Below, in pieces: positions 10,587-21,334 of a stretch of DNA of 64,000 nt. This DNA is from Byssochlamys sp. IMV 00236 (lineage: Eukaryota > Ascomycota > Eurotiomycetes > Eurotiales > Thermoascaceae). The stretch lies in NCBI GenBank assembly GCA_001931875.2, contig MSJH02000823.1, positions 224,174 to 288,173 of the forward strand. The letters run 5' to 3'. Below the pieces are notes generated by a model. That model was not told the origin of the DNA. It made no database searches and worked only from the letters and a program-made list of their open reading frames with translations. The position numbers and the translations under genes are program-made. The stretch's first letter is position 1, and every line of letters starts with the position of its first letter.

Positions 10587-11372
10587 CTATATGGGTGTTG
10601 GAGAGCCTGTAACCCTTGGAGAAACGGTGGGCGACCGGGTGGTTGGCGACACATGGAAGCTGGATGAAGTGGCCTGGACAACGTGCACCGTCGAAGTAGA
10701 TATTCTCGCAGTAGTATGAATGCTGGAAGTGTGACCAATGCCCGGAATGCTCGTAGGATGACTGAAAGTGTGGCTAATGCTTGGAGCACTCGCAGGATGA
10801 CTAGAAGTGTGACTAATGCTTGGAGCGCTGGCAGGATGACTGACGGACGAGGCAATGTGCGGGCTCGTCGCAGCAACAGACGGGTGACTGACTGGCGAAC
10901 TGGCATGAACACTGGCTGCAGGACATTCAGTCACTGTGATCGTTGCAGGAGCGGGAGCTGCCGGACATGCGGCTGGAACAGTAACAGTGACTGTCGGGTG
11001 CGCTGAACTCGATGACACCCGCGTAGTATGAGAAACCCCCGGGGCTGGAGATGATGTCTCCCTGAAGGGATTGGGGCAAGCAGCAGGGGCTTCTGGAGCA
11101 GTCGTCGGTCTGGGAATAGCCGTAGTCGATGTACTCACGTGAGGAGAGCTAGGGTGGACTGAGACATGGACGGAAGGACTGGCGTGTAAAGTCGAGCTGG
11201 TCGAGAAGGTAGTGTGAAATGACAGAGAAGTATGAGAGCTGGTGGAATGAGGCACTGCACTGAATGGAGAAGGGTGAGTATTCAAAGCAGAAGTCCCAAC
11301 TGGGGACGCAGCGAACTGCGGACGGGCGAATGATGAGCCCGCAAGAGCCACGAGAAGAGTAAAAGCATTCAT
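10587..11372 (-). CDS. Secreted Ser/Thr/His/Pro-rich repeat protein, 261 aa
   Basis: A single-exon gene starting at the ATG at 11372. The first 17 residues (MNAFTLLVALAGSSFAR, cut probably after Ala) form a signal peptide. The rest is a low-complexity, presumably O-glycosylated chain dominated by Ser, Thr, Pro, Ala and His. Two Cys-bearing segments, VTVPAACPAAPAPATITVTEC, fall in the middle. Downstream lie about three tandem copies of a 13-residue unit of the type SHPASAPSISHTS, read from a minisatellite at about 10735-10850. No C-terminal GPI signal or enzyme domain is visible. It is probably a wall-associated or extracellular protein; the exact family is not recognised. It sits alone between tRNA genes. 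Confidence 0.65.
   Translation of the reverse strand: MNAFTLLVALAGSSFARPQFAASPVGTSALNTHPSPFSAVPHSTSSHTSLSFHTTFSTSSTLHASPSVHVSVHPSSPHVSTSTTAIPRPTTAPEAPAACPNPFRETSSPAPGVSHTTRVSSSSAHPTVTVTVPAACPAAPAPATITVTECPAASVHASSPVSHPSVAATSPHIASSVSHPASAPSISHTSSHPASAPSISHTFSHPTSIPGIGHTSSIHTTARISTSTVHVVQATSSSFHVSPTTRSPTVSPRVTGSPTPI
10735..10850 (-). repeat. 39-bp minisatellite inside the secreted-protein gene
   Basis: About three units of a 39-bp repeat encode the 13-residue units SHPASAPSISHTS, SHPASAPSISHTF and SHPTSIPGIGHTS. The unit length is a multiple of three, so copy number can change without breaking the frame. Confidence 0.75.
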
Positions 11373-13078
11373 CTTGCCCAGAGATACCGCTGAGATGTTT
11401 CGAGGTTTCTGACAGGAAGATTGACAGTATCAGAGGCCCTAACTTGATGCTGTTCGCCAAGGAAACTGAGATGTTGAGGCCGAGAAGAGATATATGTATA
11501 CAATGCAACACCGGAAATGATGAAATTGACCATCATAGATTATCGGAACGCATTTTCAAACCATTGAATGTATCCAATAGGGGATTTTTCCTTTTAAATG
11601 ATATGAGCCAGATGGCAGTGGTAGAGAGCAGTACAGGTCATTGTGACGGGGTGAAACCATGGAAATAGGAGCTTCCAGACGACGGGCAATAATTGGTAGG
11701 GGCGAGGGGTGTGGCCACATACGTTCATATCCCATGTTACGAGGTAGCAGACAGACATGGACCGTTTAATCTTGAGATGTCTTTTTTGTCGAGAAGCACT
11801 CCTAGTCAGGATAGACGGCATCGTATCCACCAGCAAGAGAAGCATGAAGGATACGGTGTAACTCACCAAGTGGTAAGTAGAATGTTATGATCTCCAAAAT
11901 ACTAGACAGGAGACATAGTGCGGGTAGTGGTCGGGAAATGGCGAGATGGAATCGAGAGCCGGCGTACTAGCTGTCAAGTCGCCGTAGCTTACAGGCGCGG
12001 GTTTCCAACAACATCACTCTGAGAGCAACATTTCGTTCCTTCTTGGACTGCGATAGCCTTGAGGATGATAGCTCGATGATATCACAGCAGGAACCTTGAA
12101 ATCAGGGTCCCGGAGACTAAAAGCCGCCGGGAGTTTATTCTGTTTTGCTCATATCATCAAGTGCGAAAAGCACACCTAGAGAAGCTCGTAAAAAAGATAT
12201 ACGCAAGGGCTCAGTGAGGTACTTTAGGACACGGGTCGACGGAGGCGGAATCTACTTTTTCGCAATGTGTATCTTCGGATACCCTCGATGTGAATTCGTT
12301 AAGCCTGTTCCATGGTTTTGTATGATAAAACTCTAGAAACGAGGGGTTGCCTTGTGATTTATGGAAGTCAAGTTAGATATTTTGTCAAAATAGCATATAC
12401 TTAGGCTGTGACCTGAAGACAGAGAGTGGCCCTTTGGAGTGTTAAATGGATGCGTCTCAACATTCCGTGTTCTAATCATCTGGGCTTCATTGTATCAATA
12501 GGTGTCTATTCACGCACATTTCATGTAGGAAAAATGACAAGTTCAGGATTCTACCGTGGTGCGAAGAGTGATCGTAGAGTTGGTGCCTGAGAGGAAATAT
12601 CAGCCACGTGCGCTTCTCGCTTCTAGAATCTGTATAGTCTTAGACGAAGAACTTACGTAGCGTCCATCATTTTGGTTCTTGGTTCTTCAATAGTTGTTAG
12701 CTCCATGGGCCTAGAGGTCCTTATTCTTCTAAACTGTGTCTCGCGAATGTCATCACATTTTCCCGGGTGCATTAAAATAATGCGCCCAGAAGTTTAAGAT
12801 GAACAAATACAACTGTGAAGTGCCCTTGTTTATTATGCACATGCAATGTAAATATAGTCCCGGTGCCGCTTTTCGATTTCCAGCAACTGAATGATATAAA
12901 TACGTGTGTCTACGCTACACCATACAAGACATCAGATGCGCGTAGGCGGCTAGTTCGGTAGGGTATTCTTTCAGATACCCTGGTGTGAATAATTCCTTTA
13001 AGTATAGGCCACTCTCATCCCGGTGGAGATACGGGTGGAGTTGAAGTTCAAAAATCAAAAAAAGCAAAAAAGAAATGA
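11373..13078. other. Gene-poor region between the secreted protein and tRNA copy 2
   Basis: Contains the 5' flank of the secreted-protein gene. No frame here has recognisable coding content. The last 40 bases are A-rich and act as terminator for the following minus-strand tRNA. Confidence 0.5.
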
Positions 13079-13153
13079 CGTCCCTGGGAAGGCTCGAACT
13101 TCCAACCTCTCGATTAACAGTCGAACGCGCTAGACCAATTGCGCCACAGAGAC
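13079..13153 (-). tRNA. tRNA-Asn (anticodon GTT), copy 2
   Basis: A 75-nt intronless cloverleaf, identical to copy 3 and one base different from copy 1. The anticodon GTT sits in the loop CTGTTAA. The minus-strand 3' flank has T6-T7 runs. The 5' flank CAAATAC is shared with copy 3. Confidence 0.97.
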
Positions 13154-14088
13154 GTATTTGATGTATGGTGTTTCCAGGCTCTGATTTATAAGGAGAAAAT
13201 GATTATCACGACTTCGATTCTTTAAACAGCTCTCTATGTTGCTATGTTATTGGATAAGGCATGACGCAGGTACCCGATTCTAGATGCGCTAGCGATCTTC
13301 GAGACCAGAGAAACTTGCAAATACCTCACTGCCTCTATGTTAACCTTCCAAGGAACCTTTCCTTAGTCGCGACAAGAAGGTTGAAGACAACGAGGAACCG
13401 GAGAAGCTTCCAATGGGTTCATGTATCGACACTAGAGGAGGTACCGAAGCTTTAGGCTAGAGCTGTGACTCCCTGTTTCTTGTATCAGAGCAAGTTAACT
13501 CGGTCTGAATGGGTGTAATAGCTGGTTTAAAAACAGAGGGTAACCAATCCAGTAACTCGTCTCACAGGATCACATAGTATGCTCAGGAGCTGGGGTTTCC
13601 CTCGTGCAGTTATATACACGTGCCTCTTCTCCCTTATTAGGGCTGTATGTGCGCGCGTCGAGTCTTAGAGCATGGAAGCAAAAATAGAGGCTAAGTGTTA
13701 GACTGATATTCCTACAATTCGTTAATCACCTGAACTTACTAGGATCTGTCGCTTATTCATGACCCAGAACCTACAAAGAGCTCAGATACTACTACTGCTT
13801 TCCACATCGCAGCGAGTAATAGTAACTTGCACTCTTTAAATCTTAAGAGATGCCGGTAGCACCAGAAAGAAGGATTCAGATAAAGAGGCGAATACAAAAA
13901 GGTATAGCTTTAGCTTCAGCTAATAAGTATATTCACGATAGCGATATCATTTACGGAGTAGTACATTGCGGTATTATTATCCTCTAAACAAAAGCGGCAG
14001 CAAAACAACCGAATTGAGTAATTAAGGAAGTACGCTTGATGGATCGGCTTAATATTTCTCTAAAGTTGCCGATCGATCACACAAATAC
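13154..14088. other. Spacer between divergent tRNA-Asn copies 2 and 3
   Basis: About 0.9 kb with no supported gene. The two tRNA genes point away from each other, and both are preceded by CAAATAC. Confidence 0.5.
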
Positions 14089-14163
14089 GTCTCTGTGGCG
14101 CAATTGGTCTAGCGCGTTCGACTGTTAATCGAGAGGTTGGAAGTTCGAGCCTTCCCAGGGACG
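14089..14163 (+). tRNA. tRNA-Asn (anticodon GTT), copy 3
   Basis: Same 75-nt structure as copy 2, here on the + strand. It is followed at about 14178-14197 by T5 and T7 runs, a Pol III terminator. Confidence 0.97.
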
Positions 14164-15431
14164 TTGGTGGATTCCTTTTTGCCCTTTGGATTTTTTTATC
14201 CCATATATCAATCGCAATGATAAGATAGCCGCAAGGTGCAGTGACTTTGCTCGTATCATGTGGATACCTACCTGAGTGGCTAGCCCGACGAGTGGACAGA
14301 GTGCTGTATGCACATATACGAGCCGGATATATGCTAGCATCTGTGAGGAAAGCCCAAGCACAGATTTACAGCAGAACGAAAACATAGATATAGGGACTAG
14401 AAGACGGTCAAAGGTATGGATTGAGACAGAGATGCACCGCAACCACCACAGGAAGATAAATGACGGATCGGGATAGGCATTCCAGCGACTGGTGTAAAGA
14501 GGGCCACCCACTAATCACGATATCAGCATGGTGGCTGTAGTTATAAATGAATTCCTCCAAAGGACCCAGATGTAAATCGTGCAATGCCAGTTGGTATAGA
14601 TCGGTTAATATCTGAAAAGTAAACCTCGCATCCAATGACGGGTTCAGAGGCTGTTACAACATGTAGAGGCTGTAAGGCCTCGATATCGAAAGTTGCCATC
14701 TAATGGGGCTTATCATCGTCATCGCTAGTTCCCCATGCGATGGAAACTAAGGAATATGAAATGAACATGCTCCTCGTACGATGGAGCGACATGACCAGTC
14801 TTCAACTGCTTCGACTAGACGAATATCAAGTGACAATGACAGGAGCACCCTGCTTTTTGCCAATACACCTGAGATTTGAACCGTATTAACACAGATAGAT
14901 CACCATAGAAATCGGCAAGGTGGTTAAACTCCTTCAGACCTCTGTTCTCTACCAGAACTGGCAGACAGGGCAGCAATGAGATGGATGAAGCAGACCATGA
15001 TGTTCTGGTTGTAGTTCCCAGTATCGTGCGTTCATCTGGAGTCATCTTCTTCCCAAGAGCGCTTCAATAGAGAACAAAACGTGGTCTCCATCACAGAGCC
15101 CACGAGCAGAAGTTGAAACAGCTGTTGTATTGTAATAGTTTGATTCGTAGTAGTTAACTAGGTTATCTAGATGGAAGCGCGTCAAAGTCACGTGAAGAAG
15201 TGGTAGGACCCGCGGGCCAAGCAGCTACTACTACTGCGGGAGCTCCATCATCGACCATGGCGGTGCCCGTGTCTATCTCAACCTGAATTCCCCGACTGCT
15301 CTGGCAATCGAGCAGCTCTCCCCACCATCACCGCTCCGCTCTTCCTCTGACCCTACTCTGAACCTCCACCGTCATCGCATTATTTCATATCTTGCGCTGC
15401 TTCTCCGCGTTCGGTGAGCGCCGTCGTCATC
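14164..15431. other. Intergenic, ending in the V-ATPase subunit B promoter
   Basis: No supported gene; short frames on both strands lack motifs. The E-box palindrome TCACGTGA at 15188-15195 lies about 240 bp before the V-ATPase start. The last 170 bp are CT-rich leader-like sequence. Confidence 0.5.
15188..15195. promoter_or_regulatory. TCACGTGA E-box upstream of the V-ATPase B gene
   Basis: A perfect palindromic CACGTG core with flanking T and A, a site type bound by bHLH and Cbf1-like factors in fungi. It lies 237 bp before the start codon. Function is inferred from position only. Confidence 0.4.
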
Positions 15432-17464
15432 ATGCCTGAGTTCGTGGACCCGCGGATGACCTCCATCAAGCCCCGTATCCGCTACAATACCATCGGAGGT
15501 GTCAATGGTCCACTGGTCATCTTGGACAATGTGCGTCACCTTTATAATGTTCCTGTGCATTTGAAGCTCAATTACTGATCATTATCTGCCCGAAATAGGT
15601 CAAGTTCCCCAGATACAATGAGATCGTGTCCCTGACACTGCCCGACGGCACAGAGCGCTCCGGACAGGTTCTGGAAGCTAGAGGTAGGTGGATAGTTGCT
15701 GATATACGTGATTATCTTTCGGCTACTAAAGGCTGACCTATTCGATGTTACAGGCAACAGGGCAGTTGTCCAGGTACGAACGTCACACCGTTGTTGCGCG
15801 TTGGTCTCTAGGTGGATATCATAGTTAACATAAGCGATCGCTAGGTCTTTGAGGGCACATCTGGTATTGATGTGAAGAAGGTGCGATATATTTGGCTCTG
15901 CGTACAGTGACAATACAGAAAGGAGGGAGACTGATGACTCGACAGACTAAGGTAGAGTTTACCGGCCACAGCTTGAAGCTCGGTGTCTCTGAAGATATGC
16001 TGGGACGGGTGTTCGATGGATCAGGTCGCGCAATCGACAAGGGCCCCAAGGTGCTGGCAGAAGACTATCTGGATATCAACGGTAGTCCTATCAACCCTTA
16101 CTCTAGAGTAAGCCGCAAGGTCTCTTTTTTCATATGACGTGATCTGTCTAACTATGCGCTTAGGTCTACCCCGAAGAGATGATTTCCACCGGTATCTCTG
16201 CTATTGATACCATGAACTCCATTGCTCGTGGCCAGAAGATCCCTATCTTTTCTGCCGCAGGTCTGCCACACAACGAAATTGCAGCGCAGATCTGTCGTCA
16301 AGCCGGTCTGGTCAATAAGCCTACTAAGGATGTACATGACGGTCATGAGGAGAACTTCTCCATCGTCTTCGCTGCTATGGGTGTCAACATGGAGACTAGT
16401 CGATTCTTCACTCGCGACTTCGAGGAGAACGGCAGTATGGAACGTGTCACTCTTTTCCTTAACTTGGCTAACGACCCTACGTAAGTGGGCTCACTGATGA
16501 GACATTTTCAATTCGACACGCTAATCCTGACCGTTACCTAGTATCGAACGTATTATCACGCCCCGTCTTGCTCTGACCACCGCCGAATATTATGCCTACC
16601 AGCTTGAGAAGCACGTTCTTGTTATCCTGACCGATCTTTCGGCCTATTGTGACGCTCTTCGTGAAGTCTCCGCTGCTAGAGAAGAAGTTCCTGGTCGTCG
16701 TGGTTACCCCGGTTATATGTACACTGACTTGTCAACTATCTACGAACGTGCCGGCCGTGTCGAGGGCCGTAATGGTTCTATCACGCAGATCCCTATTTTG
16801 ACCATGCCTAACGATGGTATGTAAACTATATCCTGTCTCAGGATCAACATACTGATTCTCACTCGCAGATATCACGCACCCTATTCCTGACCTGACTGGC
16901 TATATTACCGAGGGTCAGATTTTCGTTGACCGTCAGTTGTACAACAAGGGTGTCTACCCCCCGATTAACGTCCTACCCTCCCTGTCACGTCTCATGAAGT
17001 CTGCAATCGGTGAAGGCCACACCAGAAAGGATCACGGTGATGTCTCCAACCAACTGTACGCCAAGTACGCCATTGGACGAGATGCCGGTTAGTACCCAGA
17101 CTTTGAGTTCCTACATCTTGAACTGTCACAATATCTGACCTATTCCATAGCCGCCATGAAGGCAGTCGTTGGTGAGGAAGCCCTGTCGTCCGAAGACAAG
17201 CTCTCTCTCGAGTTCCTGGACAAGTTCGAGCGCACTTTCATTTCCCAGTCTCCCTACGAATCCCGTTCCATTTATGAATCCCTGGACCTTGCCTGGAACT
17301 TGCTCCGCATCTATCCCAAGGAGCTGCTCAACCGTATCCCCAAGAAGGTCTTGGACGAGTTCTATGCCCGTCAAAGCCGTAAGTCCGGCAAGGATACCAG
17401 GGACAACTCTGGCGAGCAGGAGCAGACGCCCGCGCAGCAGTCGGCAAACTTGATTGACGCGTAA
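15432..17464 (+). CDS. vmaB: Vacuolar H+-ATPase V1 subunit B, 508 aa, nine exons
   Basis: The non-catalytic nucleotide-binding subunit B of the V1 sector, which with subunit A forms the hexamer that drives proton pumping into vacuoles. Exons are 15432-15530, 15599-15683, 15754-15773 (20 nt), 15845-15880 (36 nt), 15946-16107, 16164-16480, 16542-16816, 16869-17087 and 17151-17464; all junctions keep frame. Family hallmarks include [29 protein letters not shown], the [21 protein letters not shown] segment (from about residue 163) in place of a true P-loop, [34 protein letters not shown] split across conserved blocks, and the C-terminal helical domain. The length equals the usual 500-515 residues. 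The start at MPEFVDPR is the only ATG upstream of the first block. Symbol by analogy with Vma2p. Confidence 0.97.
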
Positions 17465-18106
17465 ATGCATGGATCTTAAACTAGACATCCGTGAAACGGG
17501 TCTGCGCCCCTCCGTAACGGAAAATTCGAGTAGGAAGTATGCAGAGATGGCTAAGGACCGGCTGTATCGGAAACGGGAGGGGCTCTGCGAAAAGGTGACA
17601 CAACACCCTGACGGGGTCGCGGGCCACCTCCCCGCGCATGATGTTGCATATACATTTGTGATTATTCCCCGTTTACTGCTTTTTGTTTATTTCTCAGCTA
17701 AATCTATCAGAGCTATAACTGCTTTCACTGTCTTTTGTAGCATAAGAATCTCTATAAGAAAGTTCGGTGCTGCCCTGAAACACATGGACCTCATTGCCGC
17801 CCAGTGGCTGACTATTAGCTGTCGACTGTCCAGTATCTTGTAGTATTGGTCAGAAGTTGATAGTTGAAGTCTTGAAGACTTTTTTAAAAAAAAAAACCTT
17901 ATGACTGGCCGTCCTAGGCCCTTATTTCTTTAGAAGAAATTGAATTGTTTTGTGATGAATTGATTAATGATATTAATAACTCCATATGCTGTACAAGAAT
18001 CACGCTTTCGTTGCCTACAATTATTTGTGCTTTTATATTCTGTGCTTTTCCCAGTCCCTTTGCGCTCTGCTTCTCCATGCAACGCTAGCGAGGGATAGGT
18101 TCAAGG
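17465..18106. other. 3' intergenic region between convergent genes
   Basis: Contains the 3' ends of the V-ATPase gene (+) and the carboxypeptidase gene (-). An A10-12 run near 17886 and AT-rich sequence suit polyadenylation. No gene seen. Confidence 0.5.
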
Positions 18107-20359
18107 TCACAATATGATCTGGAGTAGATAAGACATCCACATAATCAGAAATATATACGATCGGGAAGGGATTTTTATGATGATAGAATTGGCTGCTGCT
18201 CGTTGGCCGACCATGGATGGTGTACTGGTTGCGGTGAAGACGCCAGTTGCAGGTGTTGTCGTAGTTGTGCTGCCGTGATGAGAACCGCGATCTGTATCGC
18301 TGCTAGGCTCGTTCGTTGAACTTGGGCCAATGGTAATTGATGCGGTGCCTGGGACACCGATAGGTTCGCTGTCTCCTTCGCTGTCTTTGGCGCCACTCGT
18401 TGGTGACTTCCAGTCGGATTCCTCCTTGTATAGGATCCCGTTGATGATAACACCATGACCGGATTCCAGCATGTCTATTTGCGTGCTATCACATGTGTCC
18501 TCCACGCTGCGCAGATAGCATGTCGGACTGGCCTTCGCGGGTGCGGTATTGGTGGCGGTTGCATTGGCGTAGCCATCCGTCCGGAAAGTAGACAGGTCCA
18601 CAGGCTCACCAGACGAAAGGTCTGAGCCGAGGATAATCCGGGTGAATAGTGTGAATAGGGTCTCGGGTTGGTAAGCTGGGATCAGATGCCCTGCATCATA
18701 GATGCGGGAAAAGGAGAAGTTTGCGACCTGTCTCACCACACCTCCAACATAGCTTGTATTCGTGACAATAGGTGCGTATCCGGCGAGATTAAAAGGCGAC
18801 AGATAAGACGACAAAGCAGCAGCTACAGAGAAGGAGATGGCTTCACCACCTTCCCAGTTGCAGATGTAGTCTCTATCGCCATAAATAAGAGCCACACGAA
18901 CGCCCCTCTCCAGTAGGGAAGCCAAATCGGAGATCTGACCACCTCGATCGTAGTCGCCTGTTTGCTGAAAAGCAGTGGCAACTGCATTGCTTGTGGAGGT
19001 GAAGTTCACAGGCACACCAATCGCAGACTGCACTGCTTCTGAGTTGAGATATTCAAGGTATGTATTAGACGGAAAGGGGTCTAAAACTGCCTGGGAAATA
19101 TCGTAGACGCTGAGTCCAGACTGGGAGTAATATCCCACGATATTGTCATTGCAATATTGCTGAGCGTCGGCGCAGATCCGGTTAGCGACGCTGTTGTCGC
19201 CATCTCCTTCAGGGTCCATGGACGCCACTGCAGCCCGACAGGATTCAATCCGCTGCTGACAGCCACCTTCTGCAACGAACGCAGATGCCGCCTCCTGCTG
19301 GTCCGCAAGAGAAATTGCTTGAATCCCGTAGGAATTTTCATAAGCAAATCGCGGGTAGAAAGGACCTTGAACGAGATCGTCTATGCAGCCCTGCATGATA
19401 CCTAACGATACAAGATGGATCTCCAGTGTCCCATTCTGAGGCAGGGTGCCATTTTTCAACTTGTCGTTTTGCTCCTCCCAATACTCAGCGAAAGCAGGAC
19501 CATATTTCCCGCCATAGCTCTCGGTAAACAGGTTGATACCAACGGGCCCGTTCTGAGTCTCATTCGCACGTAAACCAGGATTATACTGCGGGAAGGCGCC
19601 CAGAAACCCTTGCAACATATGCCAGACTGCCCGTGCTGCGATAGCGGTCGTATTAGCAGTATTTGCTGGATTATTGGAGCTGAAGGTGCCATTCAGGAAT
19701 GTGTACGCAGGCTGCCCTGGCGGAACATCAGCTGGAGGAAACGAATAGTTTGACGACAAAAGGTCCAAAGAGCCGTTCGTCAGCTTGTCATAGGAGAATC
19801 CAACTTGATTCGGCTGATCAATGAAGAGAATATTGGAACTTCTGTCCCAGCCCCATTCCCGTGCTTGCGTACCCAGCTTGTCTTTGCTGATTTCGACGAC
19901 TTCACAGGGTCCCACCTCCTGGAACATTCCTACCATGCTACTACTGCCAGGACCACCATTGATGTAGATGGTTAGGGGAGCCGTTTCGGGAGACTCTCTT
20001 GCCTCGACAAACCAGAAGAAGGTGTTTATCGAGTAGTTCTGCTGTACCGGGGCCAGGGTGAATGGTGGGAGGTGGACATAGCCCGTGTACTGTTTTTGGG
20101 TGGAGAACACAGTCATACATGTCCCTACAGGTGGTGACTTGTATCTTATTGTGATGTTGCCATCCACTGGAGAACGGATGGTCTTTATGTCCGAATCGGC
20201 AGCTGATGGTGGAAATCCACCTAATGCATGGTCCACAAGTCCAGAAAGGACAAGCGCCACTGACAGTAATCGGCAGAGCAGCGAGTAAGCATACGGGGTT
20301 ATCTAGCTTCTATGTTAGAACATCATCCAATTCTTTTTCGCTGACTCTGGGTTTACCAT
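18107..20359 (-). CDS. GPI-anchored serine carboxypeptidase (S10, carboxypeptidase S1-like), 732 aa
   Basis: A secreted exopeptidase that removes C-terminal residues, probably tethered at the surface. The long exon (20302-18107) has no ATG before its hydrophobic leader. The frame opens just after a CTAG acceptor at 20303, and an ATG followed directly by GTAAAC lies at 20359-20357, so the first coding exon is the ATG alone, giving the signal peptide MITPYAYSLLCRLLSVALVL. S10 hallmarks follow: NGGPGSSS (about residue 116), the nucleophile in ESYGGKYGP (Ser about 253), the Asp in YGDRDYICNWEGGE and the His in DAGHLIPAYQPE. A Ser/Thr-rich stalk and a hydrophobic tail ending LIMWMSYLLQIIL fit a GPI signal. 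Many N-glycosylation sites are present. The family resembles ScpA/ScpB proteins of related fungi. Confidence 0.92.
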
Positions 20360-21334
20360 TTTTCGTAAGATGCAGGGACTCGACCAGGACTAAGCCTTGT
20401 CCGAACCACAGATCAATGCTATCGTACAGTCTCGTACATGAAATGAGATAGAGAAGTGAAGGATTCCCACTTCTACTTCCGAGTCCCGTGGTTCAAAGGA
20501 AGGATGCAACGCGATTCCAATGACGAGACTGTACCGCTTGGACCCCAGGCTGAGATGCTCAATAGATATTTCGTCCAGTTCGTGATTAGTACCATATCCA
20601 TAATAACAATATCGACTATGGCACTTCCAGTAGAGCAATCAATGAGAATCAATAGAAGATATCCTCCAAGCACCGATTCCAAGAATGACAGACGAAAAAG
20701 GCAAGCAAAGAGTCCATGCAATCGGCTTTCTCACCGTTACATAGAGCTCGTCGCCCCCACCTCAGCCTTGTCTGACGAGGATACTAGAATATGTCGTGCT
20801 AGGGAAGCAGACAGGAGGTTTGAGCTCCTCGTAAGGGAAAAGCAAGATCCTTAAAGAGCTGACATCTCGTCTCACACGGATAAGACTCGAGAAGCGTCTG
20901 TGGACGATAGACAGACAGATCCGAGACTTCTCCCAGCTTCTGCTCAGCTTGCTTTTCCCCACACGCAGCTCCCGGCTTGGCAGGAACCCGAGGCCCAAGC
21001 AGCCCAATCACGTGGCTTCGAGCTTTCCGAGGTGCCTTAGGGAGTACTATTCTATCAATATAATAGTATAATACTAGTTATGGACTTCTTTCATCAATCA
21101 CACCATGTCTCTTGGATATTAAATACGTGCTATGACTAGCGATCTGCAGTGCCATGCAGACAGACGTCGAATAACTGGCTAAGCTCAACATATGACCGGA
21201 AAGCGCCGAAAACCATGCCCATCGCTCCTTTGAAAAGTCACCCAGTCCTTTCCCAGTAGTTAGCATGAGAAGCAGTCGTAATCGAGAGTGGGGTATTGCA
21301 TTAAATCAGGGAATCTTCAAAGGCACACAGTTGC
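20360..21334. other. Intergenic between carboxypeptidase and USP genes
   Basis: The promoter of the carboxypeptidase gene lies at the left and the 3' flank of the USP-domain gene at the right. Open frames here (for example 20456-20854) have no recognisable domain. A CACGTG core lies at about 21009-21014. Confidence 0.45.

Noticed and set aside
10451..10912. Minus-strand 153-codon frame overlapping the secreted-protein repeats
   Set aside because: It is a shadow of the repeat in another frame; the main frame has a signal peptide and good start.
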